NCBI RefSeq assembly: GCF_001418105.1
Contig: NZ_LIQI01000012.1
Location: forward strand, 62,001 to 126,000
DNA: 64,000 nt
Direction: 5' to 3'
Source: Lacinutrix himadriensis
GTDB taxonomy: Bacteria > Bacteroidota > Bacteroidia > Flavobacteriales > Flavobacteriaceae
Below are positions 1 through 11,200 of this stretch, one piece after another (the first letter of the stretch is position 1; each line of letters starts with the position of its first letter). The notes under the pieces are model-generated. The model was not told where the DNA came from and searched no databases. It saw only the letters and a program-made list of their open reading frames with translations. The translations under genes and the position numbers were made by a program.

Positions 1-189
1 AATCTCTTTAAAATTAAATATAATAGGCAAATAAGTGCCATTTGATAATATAGAAATAGATTCTAAAAACGAATCTTCAAAATTATTATTAGAATAATTT
101 ACATCAGAACCATTATATAACTTACAATAAATAATATTTTGGTCCTCCCAAAATTTAATATTATTGATTAGTATTTCGTTTTTCATCAT
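1..189 (-). CDS. Partial hypothetical protein, 3' end outside the window
   Basis: An open frame on the minus strand begins at an ATG pair (CAT at 187-189 and 184-186) and stays open for 63 codons until the window edge, so only the N-terminus is seen. It starts MMKNEILINNIKFWEDQ and reads as a mixed alpha/beta domain with no membrane segment or signal peptide. It recalls the short STAS-like or DUF7793-type proteins often found beside PAS kinases in Flavobacteriia, but that resemblance is from memory and weak. A terminator separates it from the signalling operon upstream, so it is probably transcribed on its own. Confidence 0.65.
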   Translation of the reverse strand, partial: MMKNEILINNIKFWEDQNIIYCKLYNGSDVNYSNNNFEDSFLESISILSNGTYLPIIFNFKEI

Positions 190-235
190 TGTCTATTTGA
201 AAAACTAAAGTCAATAGGAGTGCCACAATTTATTT

Positions 236-284
236 TGAAACAAAAAAATAACCATAAACTCCTGTTTTGCAAGTGTTTATGGTT
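236..284 (-). terminator. Rho-independent terminator of the signalling operon
   Basis: Ten-base arms AACCATAAAC (250-259) and GTTTATGGTT (275-284) form a perfect stem. Read on the minus strand the stem is followed by ATTTTTTTG, a T-rich tail at 236-249. It lies about 90 bases after the stop of the large sigma-54 activator, on the same strand. A weaker hairpin, ACGGTA/TACCGT at 356-373, sits right after that stop codon. Confidence 0.8.
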
Positions 285-375
285 TAAAATAAAATTATCA
301 AGTGAACAAACAAATCTCGACATACCGTTAATTACAAGGCAAGCAATAGGTAGTCACGGTATTCCGTTACCGTTT

Positions 376-3300
376 TTAGGCTTTTGAAATCCCTAATTTT
401 GTCATCCTATCACGCAAAGTACTAGGTTTTAAATCTAATATAAACGCGGCACCTTTTGGACCACTAATTTTCCAATTACATTGTTCAAGTACCTGAACAA
501 TATGGTTGCGTTGTACAGTATCTAGGGTCAAATCTTGATTGTTAATTGGTTTTGCTTTTTGTGTAGAAGATTCAAAACCTGGAATCACTAATGTTTCTTT
601 ACTGGATAATATGGAAGCTCGTTCAATTAAATTTTCTAATTCTCTAATATTCCCTGGCCAATTATATACTCTTAATTGACTCATAGCATCATCTGTAATA
701 TACTTAATACTCTTTCCGTAAGCCTTATTAAATTTATCTACAAAATGCTCTACCAGTAAAGGAATATCATCTTTTCGATCTCTTAATGGAGGAACCTCTA
801 TTGGAAATACGTTAAGCCTAAAGAACAAGTCTTCTCTAAATTGTTTTTTCTTAACTTCCTCTTTAAGATTTCTATTTGTTGCCGCAATGACTCTAACGTC
901 TAATTTCTTTAATCCACTACTACCACCAACGACCTCAATTTCTCCTTCTTGTAAAAATCTTAATATTTTAGGCTGCATATCTAATGGTAGCTCGCCAATT
1001 TCATCTAAAAATAAAGTACCACCGTCTGCTAACTCAAATTTTCCAACCTTATCATTAATCGCTCCTGTAAACGAGCCCTTTTTATGACCAAACAACTCAC
1101 TCTCAATCAACTCTCTAGGTATTGCAGAACAATTTACCTTAATTAGAGGTTTATTATTACGTAAACTAGTATTATGCACAGCTCTAGCTAACAATTCTTT
1201 TCCGGTACCAGATTCCCCTAACAACAACACAGTAGCTGTAGTTGGAGCTACTTTTTCAACTTCGGTTAATACGTTACTAAAAGCCTCACTTCCATACACC
1301 ATTTCCTCATAGTTAAATACTAAATCTAACTCATTACGTAGGTAAACATTTTCTTGTTCTAATTGCTCTTTTAAAGTATTTAGCTCTCTATTAGCTTCTG
1401 TAAGTTTTTGATTCGCAATTGCTATTTTATTGTCGGCTATTTTACGCTCAGAGCTTTCAATCATTAAAGAAACGATACTAGCTATTGAGGTAACGAAGCT
1501 TTCTTCATCTGCACTAAACACTCTGTTTTCCGACTTACTCTCAAAACTAACAATACCATAATAATTATTGCTACCATGGATTAACACATCAATTCTAGAA
1601 GATATTTGGTTAGGAATAAAAAACTGTGTCGCAAAAGCCTGAGTTATCGGATTAGAATTTACATTCGCTATATTAATGCTGTTTTTAGTTTTAAACGCAT
1701 TAAAATAATTTGGAAAATTTTCTTCTTCTATTGTTAACTCATATTCCTTAAATGCTTCATCTGTTGCATTATAAAACAACCTACTCGCAAGTTCGGATTG
1801 ATTATTTTTATACTCCCAAATGGTAACAAAATCTACATCCAAAGCTTTAGCAGACGTAACTGCAATCTTTTTTAAAGAAGAATTAAAATCTTCCCCAATA
1901 AGGCCAGCTAGTTTTAAAATAACATCCTTTTTCTGTGTTGATTTTACAGCAATATCTTCTAATGCTTTTTTGACTTTTTCCTCTTCTGAAACATCTTTAA
2001 TTGTTGCAAATATAGCTACCGTTTCTCCCTCATCATTTTTTATAATCCCTGTTAAAAACGAAGCTATAAACTTATCTCCTGATTTTTTAACAAACTCTAA
2101 TTCAAAAGACAGCGCTTCTCCTTTTGCTACCTCATCCTTAATTTTCAACATATTCTCATAGTCCTTCTCTTGCGCAAATGGATACGGCAACTCCAGACCT
2201 ATAAGTTCATTTTCCGAATACCCTAAAATATCACATAGCGAATCGTTCACTTTTAATATAGCCCCTTCTAAGTCCACTATAAGCAAACCTTCCTGCATAG
2301 ACATCACAAGGTTATCTGAAAACTCATTAGCTCTTTTAAGATCTAACTCTATTTTTTTACGTTCGGTAATATCTTGAGTAGTCCCTATCATCTTCATAGG
2401 ATTACCATCACTATCAAAATTCAACTCCCCAATTCCATGTACCCAAACTTCTTTCTTATTATCTACTCTTAAGATTCGGTATTCTTTATTAAATTTTTCA
2501 TGATTTTTCAGAATATTAATTTTAAAATAATTTAATATTTCTTCTCGATCTTCAGGATGAACAATAGAAATCCAGCTTTCCACACTTTTGACAAAAGATT
2601 TCTTAATACCAAAAATATTATCAAGCACATCAGAACTTTCCCAAGTACTCTTTTTAATATCTACAGAATAGGTACCTATATTTGCTACTATTTGAGATTG
2701 TCTTAAATTGTATTCACTTTCCAAAAGCTTTACTTCCGACTGTTTACGCAAGGATATATCTTGAATAGTACCAAAAAACTCTATTGCCTTTTTATCATCA
2801 TCATATATAACTTGACCTAAAGTATGAATCCATTTTAATTGTTTTTTATTTTTGGTTATTATTCTAAACTCTAAATCAAAGGATTCCCCTGTTTTTAAAC
2901 TCTTCTTAAACATTGCTCTATCCAAAAGCGCATCATCTGGATGAATGATACTAGTCCAAGTTTCAAAGAAGAAATCACCATCTACATCTACATCTAAAAT
3001 GTTTTTGAAAGTAGTTGAAGCTTCAATTTTTTGTGTATTCAAGTCTAGGCTATAACTTCCTATTTTCGCTATTTTTTGAGCCTCTAATAAGGATTTCTCG
3101 TTTTCTTGTAATTTTATTTCTGCTTGTTTACGCTGAGATATATCTTGTATTGTTGCAATATTAGCAATAATTTCTCCTTCATTATTTTTAACAAATGAAG
3201 CTGACATTAACACAGGAAAACGCTCACCGTTTTTACGCATTAAAGTTAACTCCACTTTGCTATACTCCCCTTTTAATATATTTCCATAAGTTTCTTGAAT

Positions 3301-5625
3301 TTCATCCTGCTTTTCTGGTGGCCAATAATTAAAAGGAGCTTTTTGACCAACTAATTCTTCTTTTGTAAAACGCAACATCTTACAAAGTGCTGGATTTGCT
3401 TCTATTTGCACGCCTTCTAAATTAACAACAGACAAACCTTCGTTTAAATTTAGAATAAGGTTTTCAGAAAAATCTTTGGCAAGCTTTAAATCTATTTCAG
3501 CTTTTTTACGCTCTGTGATATCTCGTACCGTAGAGAAATTTGCAGTTTTTACACCATTATCATCATAAATACTGGAAATTAAAACATGTACAGGAAAACG
3601 TTCACCGTTTTTACGCATATAGATGTTTTCATATTCTTTTTTATTAATATTTTGTGCTAATAACTCATACCTATCACTATTCTCTTTTTTCAATTCTGGT
3701 GGCGAATACGGGTATGGACGCTTCACTCCTATTAATTCTTTTTCTGTAAAACCTGTCATTTTACAAAAAGAAGGATTTACACTAATTATTTCTGATTCTA
3801 AATTTATTGCTACTAAGCCTTCCTGCATTCCATTTAAAAGACTATAAGAGAATTCATTGGCTTTTCTTAAGTCTAATTCGTTCTTTTTACGTTGGGTAAT
3901 ATCTTGAATAGTACCAATCATTTTTGCAGGATTTTTATCTCCATCAAAAATCAATTTACCAATACCATGTACCCAAACCTCCTCTTTAGAATCTTGCCTT
4001 AAAACTCGGTATTCTTTATTAAATTTCGTATTATTTAAAACACAAAACTCAAAATAGCTAGAGACTTCTTCTCTTTGATCTGGATGAATAAGTTCTGTCC
4101 AGCCTTCCATAGTTTTAGCATACGTTTTACTTATACCAAAAACATTATATAAAAAAGCAGATCCTTCCCAAGTCAGCGCTTTTAGATCTATAACATAAGA
4201 TCCAATATTACCAACTATTTGAGATTGCCTTAAATTGTATTCACTTTCCTTTATTTTTATTTCTGCTTTTTTACGTTCTGTAATGTCTCGTGCAATAGCA
4301 AGTATTTTACCATCTTTCTGCAATTTCGCAGATACTTCTACTTCATATACAGAATTGTCTTTTCGTCTAAATTCTCTAGGAAAAACAATAGCTTCCCCTT
4401 GAAGTAATTTTTCATGATTTTCTGAATCTTGAATAAATTCTCCTATATTGAAATCATAAATATTTAATTTTAAAAACTCGTTTTCGGTATAACCTAAAGT
4501 AGTATAAGAAGCTTTATTATAATCATATATTGTTCCATCTAAAGAGTACGTTATTATAGCATCACTGGCTTGATCTACTAATGACTTATACGACTCTTCT
4601 TTCTTAATAATTTCATTTACAATTCTAGTTTTCTCAAGCGCAATATTAACTAAGCTCACCGTAAAATTAAGCTCCCGAATATCGCTAAAAGAAGGTGCAC
4701 TAATAGACTTGCTGTATATAGCAAAAGTACCTAAAACCGTATTGTTTTTTGAGAAAATTGGAATAGACCAACAGGACTTTAAATCGTGTTCTAATGCTAC
4801 ATCTTTATAATCTTTCCATAAAACATCTGTGCTTATATCTGAAACGACAATAGGTTTTCCTGTATAAGCTGCTGTACCACAAGAACCCACATCTGCTCCA
4901 ATAGGAATTTTTTTGATGGCTGTACTGTATGCTTTTGGCAATGATGGGGAAGACTCTAAAATAAGATGAATACCATCTTTATCTAATAAACTAATAGATC
5001 CATAATAATCTGGATAAACAGATTGATAGTTTAAAAGTAAACGATCAAAGATTTCATGTATAGGTGTATTTACTACAATTAAATCTAGTATTTCGTTTTT
5101 ATGTATTAATAATCGCTGTGTTTTTTCCCGCTCTAAAACCTCACTTTCAAGGTCTATTTTTTTTTGCTCAAGCTTACTAATTAGTCGTTTACTATAAAGC
5201 TTTAAAACTTCTTCTTCTGTAAATTTTACATTTTTTACAACCTTCTCTTCTGGTTTAACATTAGCAAAAACATCTTCAATTACGGATAATATTTTATTTT
5301 GATCGGTTGGTTTTCTTAAAAACTGAACGGCCCCTAATTTTAATGCAAAATCTTCATCAAGTGCTTCGGTATATGTGGAAGTATAAAAAACGAAAGGGAT
5401 ATTCTTAAATAATTCTTCGTTTTTACAAGCTTGGCAAAACAGATAGCCATCCATAACTGGCATTAAAATATCAGAGATAATTAGATCTACATTACATTCA
5501 TGTAGTTTTTCTAAACCTTCTTTACCATCTTTAGCCTCTACAATTAGATAGCCTGCTTCTTCCAGTATAACTCTGAGTAAATATAGGTTTTCAAAAGTAT
5601 CATCTACTATTAATATAGTTTTCAT
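376..5625 (-). CDS. Receiver-GAF-PAS(7)-GAF-sigma-54 AAA+ transcription activator
   Basis: A giant (1749 residues) cytoplasmic regulator of the NtrC/FhlA type. In order it shows a receiver domain (about 1-122, phospho-acceptor D52, K105), a GAF domain (about 180-335), seven PAS/PAC units (about 342-1200), a second GAF (about 1215-1375), a short coiled coil, a sigma-54 AAA+ domain from about 1439 (Walker A GESGTGKE near 1470, sigma-54 contact loop GSFTGA near 1517, Walker [10 protein letters not shown] near 1535) and a Fis-like helix-turn-helix at about 1701-1749. It should turn on RpoN-dependent promoters when the receiver is phosphorylated or its sensors bind ligand. It starts 7 bases after the single receiver and is last in the operon. 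PAS2-PAS3 and PAS6-PAS7 look like a duplicated pair. Ligands and target genes cannot be read. Confidence 0.93.
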   Translation of the reverse strand: MKTILIVDDTFENLYLLRVILEEAGYLIVEAKDGKEGLEKLHECNVDLIISDILMPVMDGYLFCQACKNEELFKNIPFVFYTSTYTEALDEDFALKLGAVQFLRKPTDQNKILSVIEDVFANVKPEEKVVKNVKFTEEEVLKLYSKRLISKLEQKKIDLESEVLEREKTQRLLIHKNEILDLIVVNTPIHEIFDRLLLNYQSVYPDYYGSISLLDKDGIHLILESSPSLPKAYSTAIKKIPIGADVGSCGTAAYTGKPIVVSDISTDVLWKDYKDVALEHDLKSCWSIPIFSKNNTVLGTFAIYSKSISAPSFSDIRELNFTVSLVNIALEKTRIVNEIIKKEESYKSLVDQASDAIITYSLDGTIYDYNKASYTTLGYTENEFLKLNIYDFNIGEFIQDSENHEKLLQGEAIVFPREFRRKDNSVYEVEVSAKLQKDGKILAIARDITERKKAEIKIKESEYNLRQSQIVGNIGSYVIDLKALTWEGSAFLYNVFGISKTYAKTMEGWTELIHPDQREEVSSYFEFCVLNNTKFNKEYRVLRQDSKEEVWVHGIGKLIFDGDKNPAKMIGTIQDITQRKKNELDLRKANEFSYSLLNGMQEGLVAINLESEIISVNPSFCKMTGFTEKELIGVKRPYPYSPPELKKENSDRYELLAQNINKKEYENIYMRKNGERFPVHVLISSIYDDNGVKTANFSTVRDITERKKAEIDLKLAKDFSENLILNLNEGLSVVNLEGVQIEANPALCKMLRFTKEELVGQKAPFNYWPPEKQDEIQETYGNILKGEYSKVELTLMRKNGERFPVLMSASFVKNNEGEIIANIATIQDISQRKQAEIKLQENEKSLLEAQKIAKIGSYSLDLNTQKIEASTTFKNILDVDVDGDFFFETWTSIIHPDDALLDRAMFKKSLKTGESFDLEFRIITKNKKQLKWIHTLGQVIYDDDKKAIEFFGTIQDISLRKQSEVKLLESEYNLRQSQIVANIGTYSVDIKKSTWESSDVLDNIFGIKKSFVKSVESWISIVHPEDREEILNYFKINILKNHEKFNKEYRILRVDNKKEVWVHGIGELNFDSDGNPMKMIGTTQDITERKKIELDLKRANEFSDNLVMSMQEGLLIVDLEGAILKVNDSLCDILGYSENELIGLELPYPFAQEKDYENMLKIKDEVAKGEALSFELEFVKKSGDKFIASFLTGIIKNDEGETVAIFATIKDVSEEEKVKKALEDIAVKSTQKKDVILKLAGLIGEDFNSSLKKIAVTSAKALDVDFVTIWEYKNNQSELASRLFYNATDEAFKEYELTIEEENFPNYFNAFKTKNSINIANVNSNPITQAFATQFFIPNQISSRIDVLIHGSNNYYGIVSFESKSENRVFSADEESFVTSIASIVSLMIESSERKIADNKIAIANQKLTEANRELNTLKEQLEQENVYLRNELDLVFNYEEMVYGSEAFSNVLTEVEKVAPTTATVLLLGESGTGKELLARAVHNTSLRNNKPLIKVNCSAIPRELIESELFGHKKGSFTGAINDKVGKFELADGGTLFLDEIGELPLDMQPKILRFLQEGEIEVVGGSSGLKKLDVRVIAATNRNLKEEVKKKQFREDLFFRLNVFPIEVPPLRDRKDDIPLLVEHFVDKFNKAYGKSIKYITDDAMSQLRVYNWPGNIRELENLIERASILSSKETLVIPGFESSTQKAKPINNQDLTLDTVQRNHIVQVLEQCNWKISGPKGAAFILDLKPSTLRDRMTKLGISKA

Positions 5626-5632
5626 GCCTTAA

Positions 5633-6001
5633 TTATGCTTTAAATATAGCCTCCATTTGTTTCACAAAAGTATCCGGATTAATAGGCTTCTCTATATATC
5701 CATTTGCGCCAGCTTCAATTGCTTTTTCTTTATCCCCCCCCATAGCATACGATGTCACTGCTATAATTACAGTGGTTTTTGGCAAACCATTATGTCTTAA
5801 ATTATTACATATCTCATAACCATCCATATCTGGCAATTGAATATCTATCAAAATAATTTCAGGATGTTTTTCATGTGCTAAATTCAATCCGTCAACTCCA
5901 TTATACGCCTTAAGTACGTCATAATTACTATTAGTAAGCAAATACGAAAGCATATACATATTTTGTTCGTTATCTTCAATTATTAAAATGGTAGGCTTCA
6001 T
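5633..6001 (-). CDS. Single-domain response regulator (CheY/DivK-like)
   Basis: A 122-residue stand-alone receiver with the acidic pocket E9/D10, phospho-acceptor D53 (LIDIQLPDMDG), S84 and K105 (EKP). There is no output domain, so it works by protein contact or as a phosphate shuttle, as DivK, Spo0F and CheY do. It lies between the histidine kinase and the receiver-AAA+ regulator, with 86 and 7 bases on its two sides. This position suggests a relay from the kinase through this protein, or competition between the two receivers for one kinase. No histidine phosphotransfer protein is visible in the window. Confidence 0.93.
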   Translation of the reverse strand: MKPTILIIEDNEQNMYMLSYLLTNSNYDVLKAYNGVDGLNLAHEKHPEIILIDIQLPDMDGYEICNNLRHNGLPKTTVIIAVTSYAMGGDKEKAIEAGANGYIEKPINPDTFVKQMEAIFKA

Positions 6002-6087
6002 TACTTCTCTATAAAATTTAATATCAATAAGTTAATCGATAAATATATTAAAATTGGTATTATTAACTAATTAATAATTAAACTAAA

Positions 6088-8253
6088 TTAGTTTTTTGTA
6101 GGAATACTCGTTAATGGGAACTTAAATATAAAGTTACTCCCTTTTCCTAATTCGCTTTCTACTTGAATGGTACCTCCTAATTTTTCAATTAAATTTTTAG
6201 AAATAGCCAATCCAAGACCTGTTCCTTCATGCTTTCTACTAAGCCCTCCTTCTAGCTGAATAAAAGGCATAAATAATTTATTTATATCCTTTTTACTTAT
6301 TCCAATTCCCTGATCAATTATTTGAGTTATAAGCACATTATCTTTAACATTTACTTTAATGATAATAATTCCTTTTTCAGAAAACTTAATAGCATTAGAA
6401 AGCAAGTTTAATAGAATTTGTTCAATACGTCTTTCATCACTGACTAGCGTAATATCTAAATTAGAAATTTCGGTATGCAATTGAAGCCCTCTTTTTGAAG
6501 CTTGCGGCATTAAAAAGTCAATTGTTTTTTCTAATGTTGTTAGGTAATTGAATGGATAGAAGGAAACTCTTAACTTACCTGCTTCTATTTTAGAGATATC
6601 TAAAACATCATTAATTAAACCTAACAAATGCGAACCACTATCTTTTACCATAGAGAGTTGTTTTTTTTGTTCTTCATTTAATGGTCCTGCTAATTCTTTT
6701 AACAATATACCTGTAAACCCAATAATAGAGTTCATTGGTGTTCTTAACTCATGTGACATGGTTGCTAAAAATGCGGATTTCATTAAATCTGCAGACTGCG
6801 CTTTTACCTTTTCTTTTTCTAATTCGGCAGATTGGAGATTTATATCTTCTAAAAGATTCAATAATGCCTCTTTACTATCATTAAGCTCTTCGGTTCTTAA
6901 GCCCACCAATTTCTCTAGATTATTCTTATAATTTAGTAATTCTTTTTCGTGATGAATTCTTTCTGTAATATCTGAAGCAGTACCAATATATCCATAAATA
7001 TTTTTTTGCGCATCTACTAGCTTGGTCCCTTTAACTATAAGCCAAGTTGTATTTCCTTTTTTATCTAAGAACTTCAATTCGGTATTAAAATCATTCCCAT
7101 ACAGCACTGCCTGTTGCCATTCATGCATTACTCTGTCTTTATCTTCTGGATGTATCGCGTTTACCCACCCAGAGCCCATTGCCTCTTTAAATGTCATACC
7201 AGAATATTTCATCCATTCGTCATTTACATAACTAACCATCCCTTCATTATCTGTAGAAAAGATTGCTACTTGGGCATTGGAAGCTAAACTTCTAAATAAT
7301 GCTTCGCTTTTTTTTACTTTCTCGGATGTGATTTCATAAACTAACTTTAATTGTTTTTCCTGTTCTGAAAGTTTCAAAGAAATCAAATCATTTAATCGAG
7401 CAGATCGGCCTGCAAAAAACCACACGACCCAGCTACTAAAAAAAGCTATTAGAACTCCAACCAAGGAAGACCATATTGCCGTATTCATTGTTTTTTTTAA
7501 TGGCACAACATACAACTTCCATTCTCCTATAGACATTTCTACAGGTATTGCATATTCTTTATGATTAGAAATATCGTTTTCTAAAAAAAAATCTTCCTTA
7601 CCCGTTTCAGGGTTCACTCTAGACAATTGATAAACAAAACGATTTTCTTCCGAATTTTCCGTAACCAAATCACTAAAGATTGTAGAAATCTTGGTAACCA
7701 CTGCAGAAAAACCAACGAATTTATCATCTAAAAAAATAGGTTGCCTACTCACCATACCAACACCACCTTGCTTTAGGTTAACTGGGCCTGCGATAAAAAA
7801 ATCTCTTCTTTTTATAGTAGCGATTGATCCACTTCGAGCTTCAGGACTTGTTAGAATATTAAAACCAATAACTTCATTATTCTTTAAAGGATAAACGTGT
7901 GTAATAAACCCCTTACCATCTACTAGTTCTACAACATCGAAATATTTACTTCTTCCTAGTAATTCTGCAGCTATCTTATCAAAATCTTCTGGAACTCCAT
8001 TTCTTTCCACAATATATTCTAATAGTTTTGTAGCAGAATAACTGTACATGACTAGGGATTGCAGCTTTTCTTTAATTAAATTTGCTTGATTATTAATTTC
8101 TCGTTTTTGCTCATTATTATTTATCACATATTCCTGATAAGCAACATATTGCGTAGCAAAAAGCAATGTTAAAAAAACAAAGCAACCTAATACCAAAGGT
8201 TTTTTAAAAAAAAGAGATGGATTACTTTTTCCTGAGATCGTTTTACTTGTCAT
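6088..8253 (-). CDS. Membrane histidine kinase with CHASE sensor and PAS domain
   Basis: A 721-residue sensor kinase. A transmembrane helix at about 18-38 and another at 259-281 flank a periplasmic CHASE-type domain (about 45-245, with the typical VYPLKNNEVIGFN and the region up to RRDFFIAGPV). A PAS domain (about 315-432), a coiled coil, HisKA with the phospho-accepting H501 (FLATMSHELRTP) and a HATPase domain (N box LLSNAIKFS, G1 DQGIGIS, G2 GTGLGLAIS) follow. There is no fused receiver, so the neighbouring receivers are the likely targets. Its start overlaps the end of the PAS-array gene by 11 bases, implying coupled translation. Its PAS domain closely resembles PAS3-PAS5 of that neighbour. 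CHASE ligands in other systems are small molecules; here the ligand is unknown. Confidence 0.94.
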   Translation of the reverse strand: MTSKTISGKSNPSLFFKKPLVLGCFVFLTLLFATQYVAYQEYVINNNEQKREINNQANLIKEKLQSLVMYSYSATKLLEYIVERNGVPEDFDKIAAELLGRSKYFDVVELVDGKGFITHVYPLKNNEVIGFNILTSPEARSGSIATIKRRDFFIAGPVNLKQGGVGMVSRQPIFLDDKFVGFSAVVTKISTIFSDLVTENSEENRFVYQLSRVNPETGKEDFFLENDISNHKEYAIPVEMSIGEWKLYVVPLKKTMNTAIWSSLVGVLIAFFSSWVVWFFAGRSARLNDLISLKLSEQEKQLKLVYEITSEKVKKSEALFRSLASNAQVAIFSTDNEGMVSYVNDEWMKYSGMTFKEAMGSGWVNAIHPEDKDRVMHEWQQAVLYGNDFNTELKFLDKKGNTTWLIVKGTKLVDAQKNIYGYIGTASDITERIHHEKELLNYKNNLEKLVGLRTEELNDSKEALLNLLEDINLQSAELEKEKVKAQSADLMKSAFLATMSHELRTPMNSIIGFTGILLKELAGPLNEEQKKQLSMVKDSGSHLLGLINDVLDISKIEAGKLRVSFYPFNYLTTLEKTIDFLMPQASKRGLQLHTEISNLDITLVSDERRIEQILLNLLSNAIKFSEKGIIIIKVNVKDNVLITQIIDQGIGISKKDINKLFMPFIQLEGGLSRKHEGTGLGLAISKNLIEKLGGTIQVESELGKGSNFIFKFPLTSIPTKN

Positions 8254-11200
8254 TCTTTAACTGTAACTCTTTAATAATAGCTTTCAACTCTTTCATTTTC
8301 AACTCCCTACCAACAAATAACTTATTCATACGTTCTAATTGATTATTTTTTAAATGCACCTCTTCGGTTCTAACTTCAATTAGTTCTTCTAGATTGTTTC
8401 TATATTTTTTTAATTCTGCTTCGGCATTTTTCTTTTCTGTTATGTCCAAAATAGTCAACATAACATGACCTTCATTATTTAACTGAAGCGTTTGTAAAGA
8501 TATCAATATATGAAGCTCTTTCCCGGATTGCAACAGGTATTTTAATTCAATATTAGAGACATATCCTTTTTCATTAAATTGACTCCATAGTTTATTTTCA
8601 TTCTCTATGTTTTCTTGGTTATTAAGATCAAATAACCCTATTTCTTCTACTGTACACCCTAACATATCTTCTCTTTTAAATCCAACAATATTTGCTAAGG
8701 TTTCATTTACTTCAACTATCTTTTTGGCTTTATTAAGTATGGCTTTTCCAATAACATTAGAGCTAAATGCTTTGGCGAATTTTTCTTCATTTTCTTTTAA
8801 TGCTTTTTCTGCATTCTCCTTATCTGTTATATCAATTGCTGCACTAAGAAAATGAGGAACTCCTTTTATCTCTATAAGCTCTACAGAAACTAAGGTTGTT
8901 ATCACTTTTCCACTCACTAAGGTTCTATAAACTTTTTCATTATTTAAAAAACCTTCATTTTTAATTTTTTCTGTGAGCCTACTTTGTTGTTCATAGAAAG
9001 CAGCATTCAATATATCGGTTCCAGATTCTCCTCTTGTCTTACCAATTATCTGCTCTCTTGTTGCCTCTAAAAGTTTTGCCATAGCATCATTAGCCTCCAC
9101 TCTAACATGCTCTAAATTAGCAATAGAAAATCCGATAACACTAGATTTAAATACTTTAGAAAACTTCTCCTCACTTTCTTTAATACTCTCTTCTGCTTCT
9201 TTACGTTTGGTAACATCTTGTACTAATGATAAAACAGTTTCTATTTCCCCATCTGGAGATTGTAAAACAGAATTATACCATTGGCAATAAATAACATTTC
9301 CATTTTTGGTGTTATTACGGTTAATAATCTTATTGCTTTTTACAATTCCATTCATTAATTCATAAGAGACAACCTCTGTAGATTCAAAATCCTCTTCGTA
9401 AACGAGATTTAAATCACTAAAATGTCTCCCTAAGACTTCTTCCTTTTTCCAACCAAAGATCTTTTCGGCTTTTACTGACCAGCTGCGAATAATTAAATTC
9501 TTATCCCATTCAATTATTGCCAACGGAGAGTTATTTAAATGCGTAGTAAGACGTTGATGCGCCATCCTGATTTCTTCGTCTGCTTTTTTACTTTCCGTAA
9601 CATCTTGTATCAAGGACAAAACAGTTTCTAATTGCCCATCGGAAGATTGCAAAACAGAATTATGCCACTGACAGTATATGACCTCTCCTGTTTTTGTATT
9701 ATTACGATTAATAATTTTGTTGCTTTTTACCTTACCACTACTTAATTCATTAGAAATAGCTTCGACAGAAGGAATATCTTCTTCAAAAACCAAATTCAAA
9801 TCCACCAATTGTTTTCCTATCGCTTCAGATTCTTTCCAACCAAAAATCTTTTCAGCTTGCGCAGACCAATTAGTAACAAAAAAATTCTTATCCCATTCAA
9901 TTATTGCTAACGGAGAGTTATTTAAATGTGTAGTAAGTCTTTGATGAGTCATTCGAATTTCTTCGTCAATTTTCTTACGTTCCGTTACATCTCTAATAAT
10001 CCCTATTATAAACGGATTACCAGCAACATCAATAAATCTCGTTTTTTTTGTTGAAATTGTTCTTGATTCTTTTCCCACAAGTGTTAAAGTTTCTTCATTA
10101 ACACTCTCAACACCTGTTACTAGAACTTGTTTATCTATTTCTAAAAAACTCTCTCTTTCTTGTGCAGAAACACTTTCGGCTAAAGTTTTACCAATTACAG
10201 ACTCCCTTTCAATATTAAAAATAGAACAAAACGCATTATTGATTAACAGTATTCTACTTTGTTCATCTTTTACAAAAACAGGATCACCAATATTGTTTAA
10301 GATATTTTCTAAATATTTCTCACTTTTAGCAACCTGATCTTCAGCTTCTTTACGTTCGGTAACATCGATAAGCGTTCCTATATAACCATACAATTCATTG
10401 TTAGCATCATACAAACCAGTAGCTTTAGCGGAAAGCCATGTAATTCCCCCTTCTGGATCTAGAAATCTTAAATCTGTTCTATATTCGGTTCCAGTAGAAA
10501 TAGATTTTTGCCATATATCAAGAACCCGTTCTTTATCTTCTGGATGTATCGCATTAGACCAACCAAAGCCTAAAGCTTCATCTAAGGGGATTCCCGAATA
10601 TTTTATCCATTCTTGATTTACATAATTGCAAGCACCATCTTTGTCTGTCTGAAAAATTCCAACGGGTGCATTAGAGGATAATCGCCTAAATAATTGTTCG
10701 CTATTTATTAACTTTTCTTCAGCTTCTTTGTGTTCTGAAACATCTACGATTGTCCCTATATAGCCATATAATTCATTATTATGATTATATAAGCTAGTAG
10801 CTTTTGTGGTAACCCATTTTGTTTCTCCTTTTTTACTTAACAATCTAAAATCGGAAACTAAGCCACCTCCAGTAGAAATTGCTTGTTCCCACTCTCCCAT
10901 AATCCTATCTTTATCCTCTGGGTGAATTGCATTGCACCAACCAAAACCTAATGACTCCTCAAAAGTCATTCCCGAGTATTTCATCCATTCCTCATTAACA
11001 TAATTACAAATACCTTCTTTATCTGTTTGATAAATTCCAACTGGCGCATTAGATGTTAATCTTTTAAATAACTGCTCACTATTTATTAATTTTTGTTCTG
11101 CTTTTTTCTTTTCTGTAACATCAATAGCCATACCTATATAGCCATATAAATTATTTTGCGAATCGTAGGTTCCTACAGTCTTTACCGACACCCATATCAC

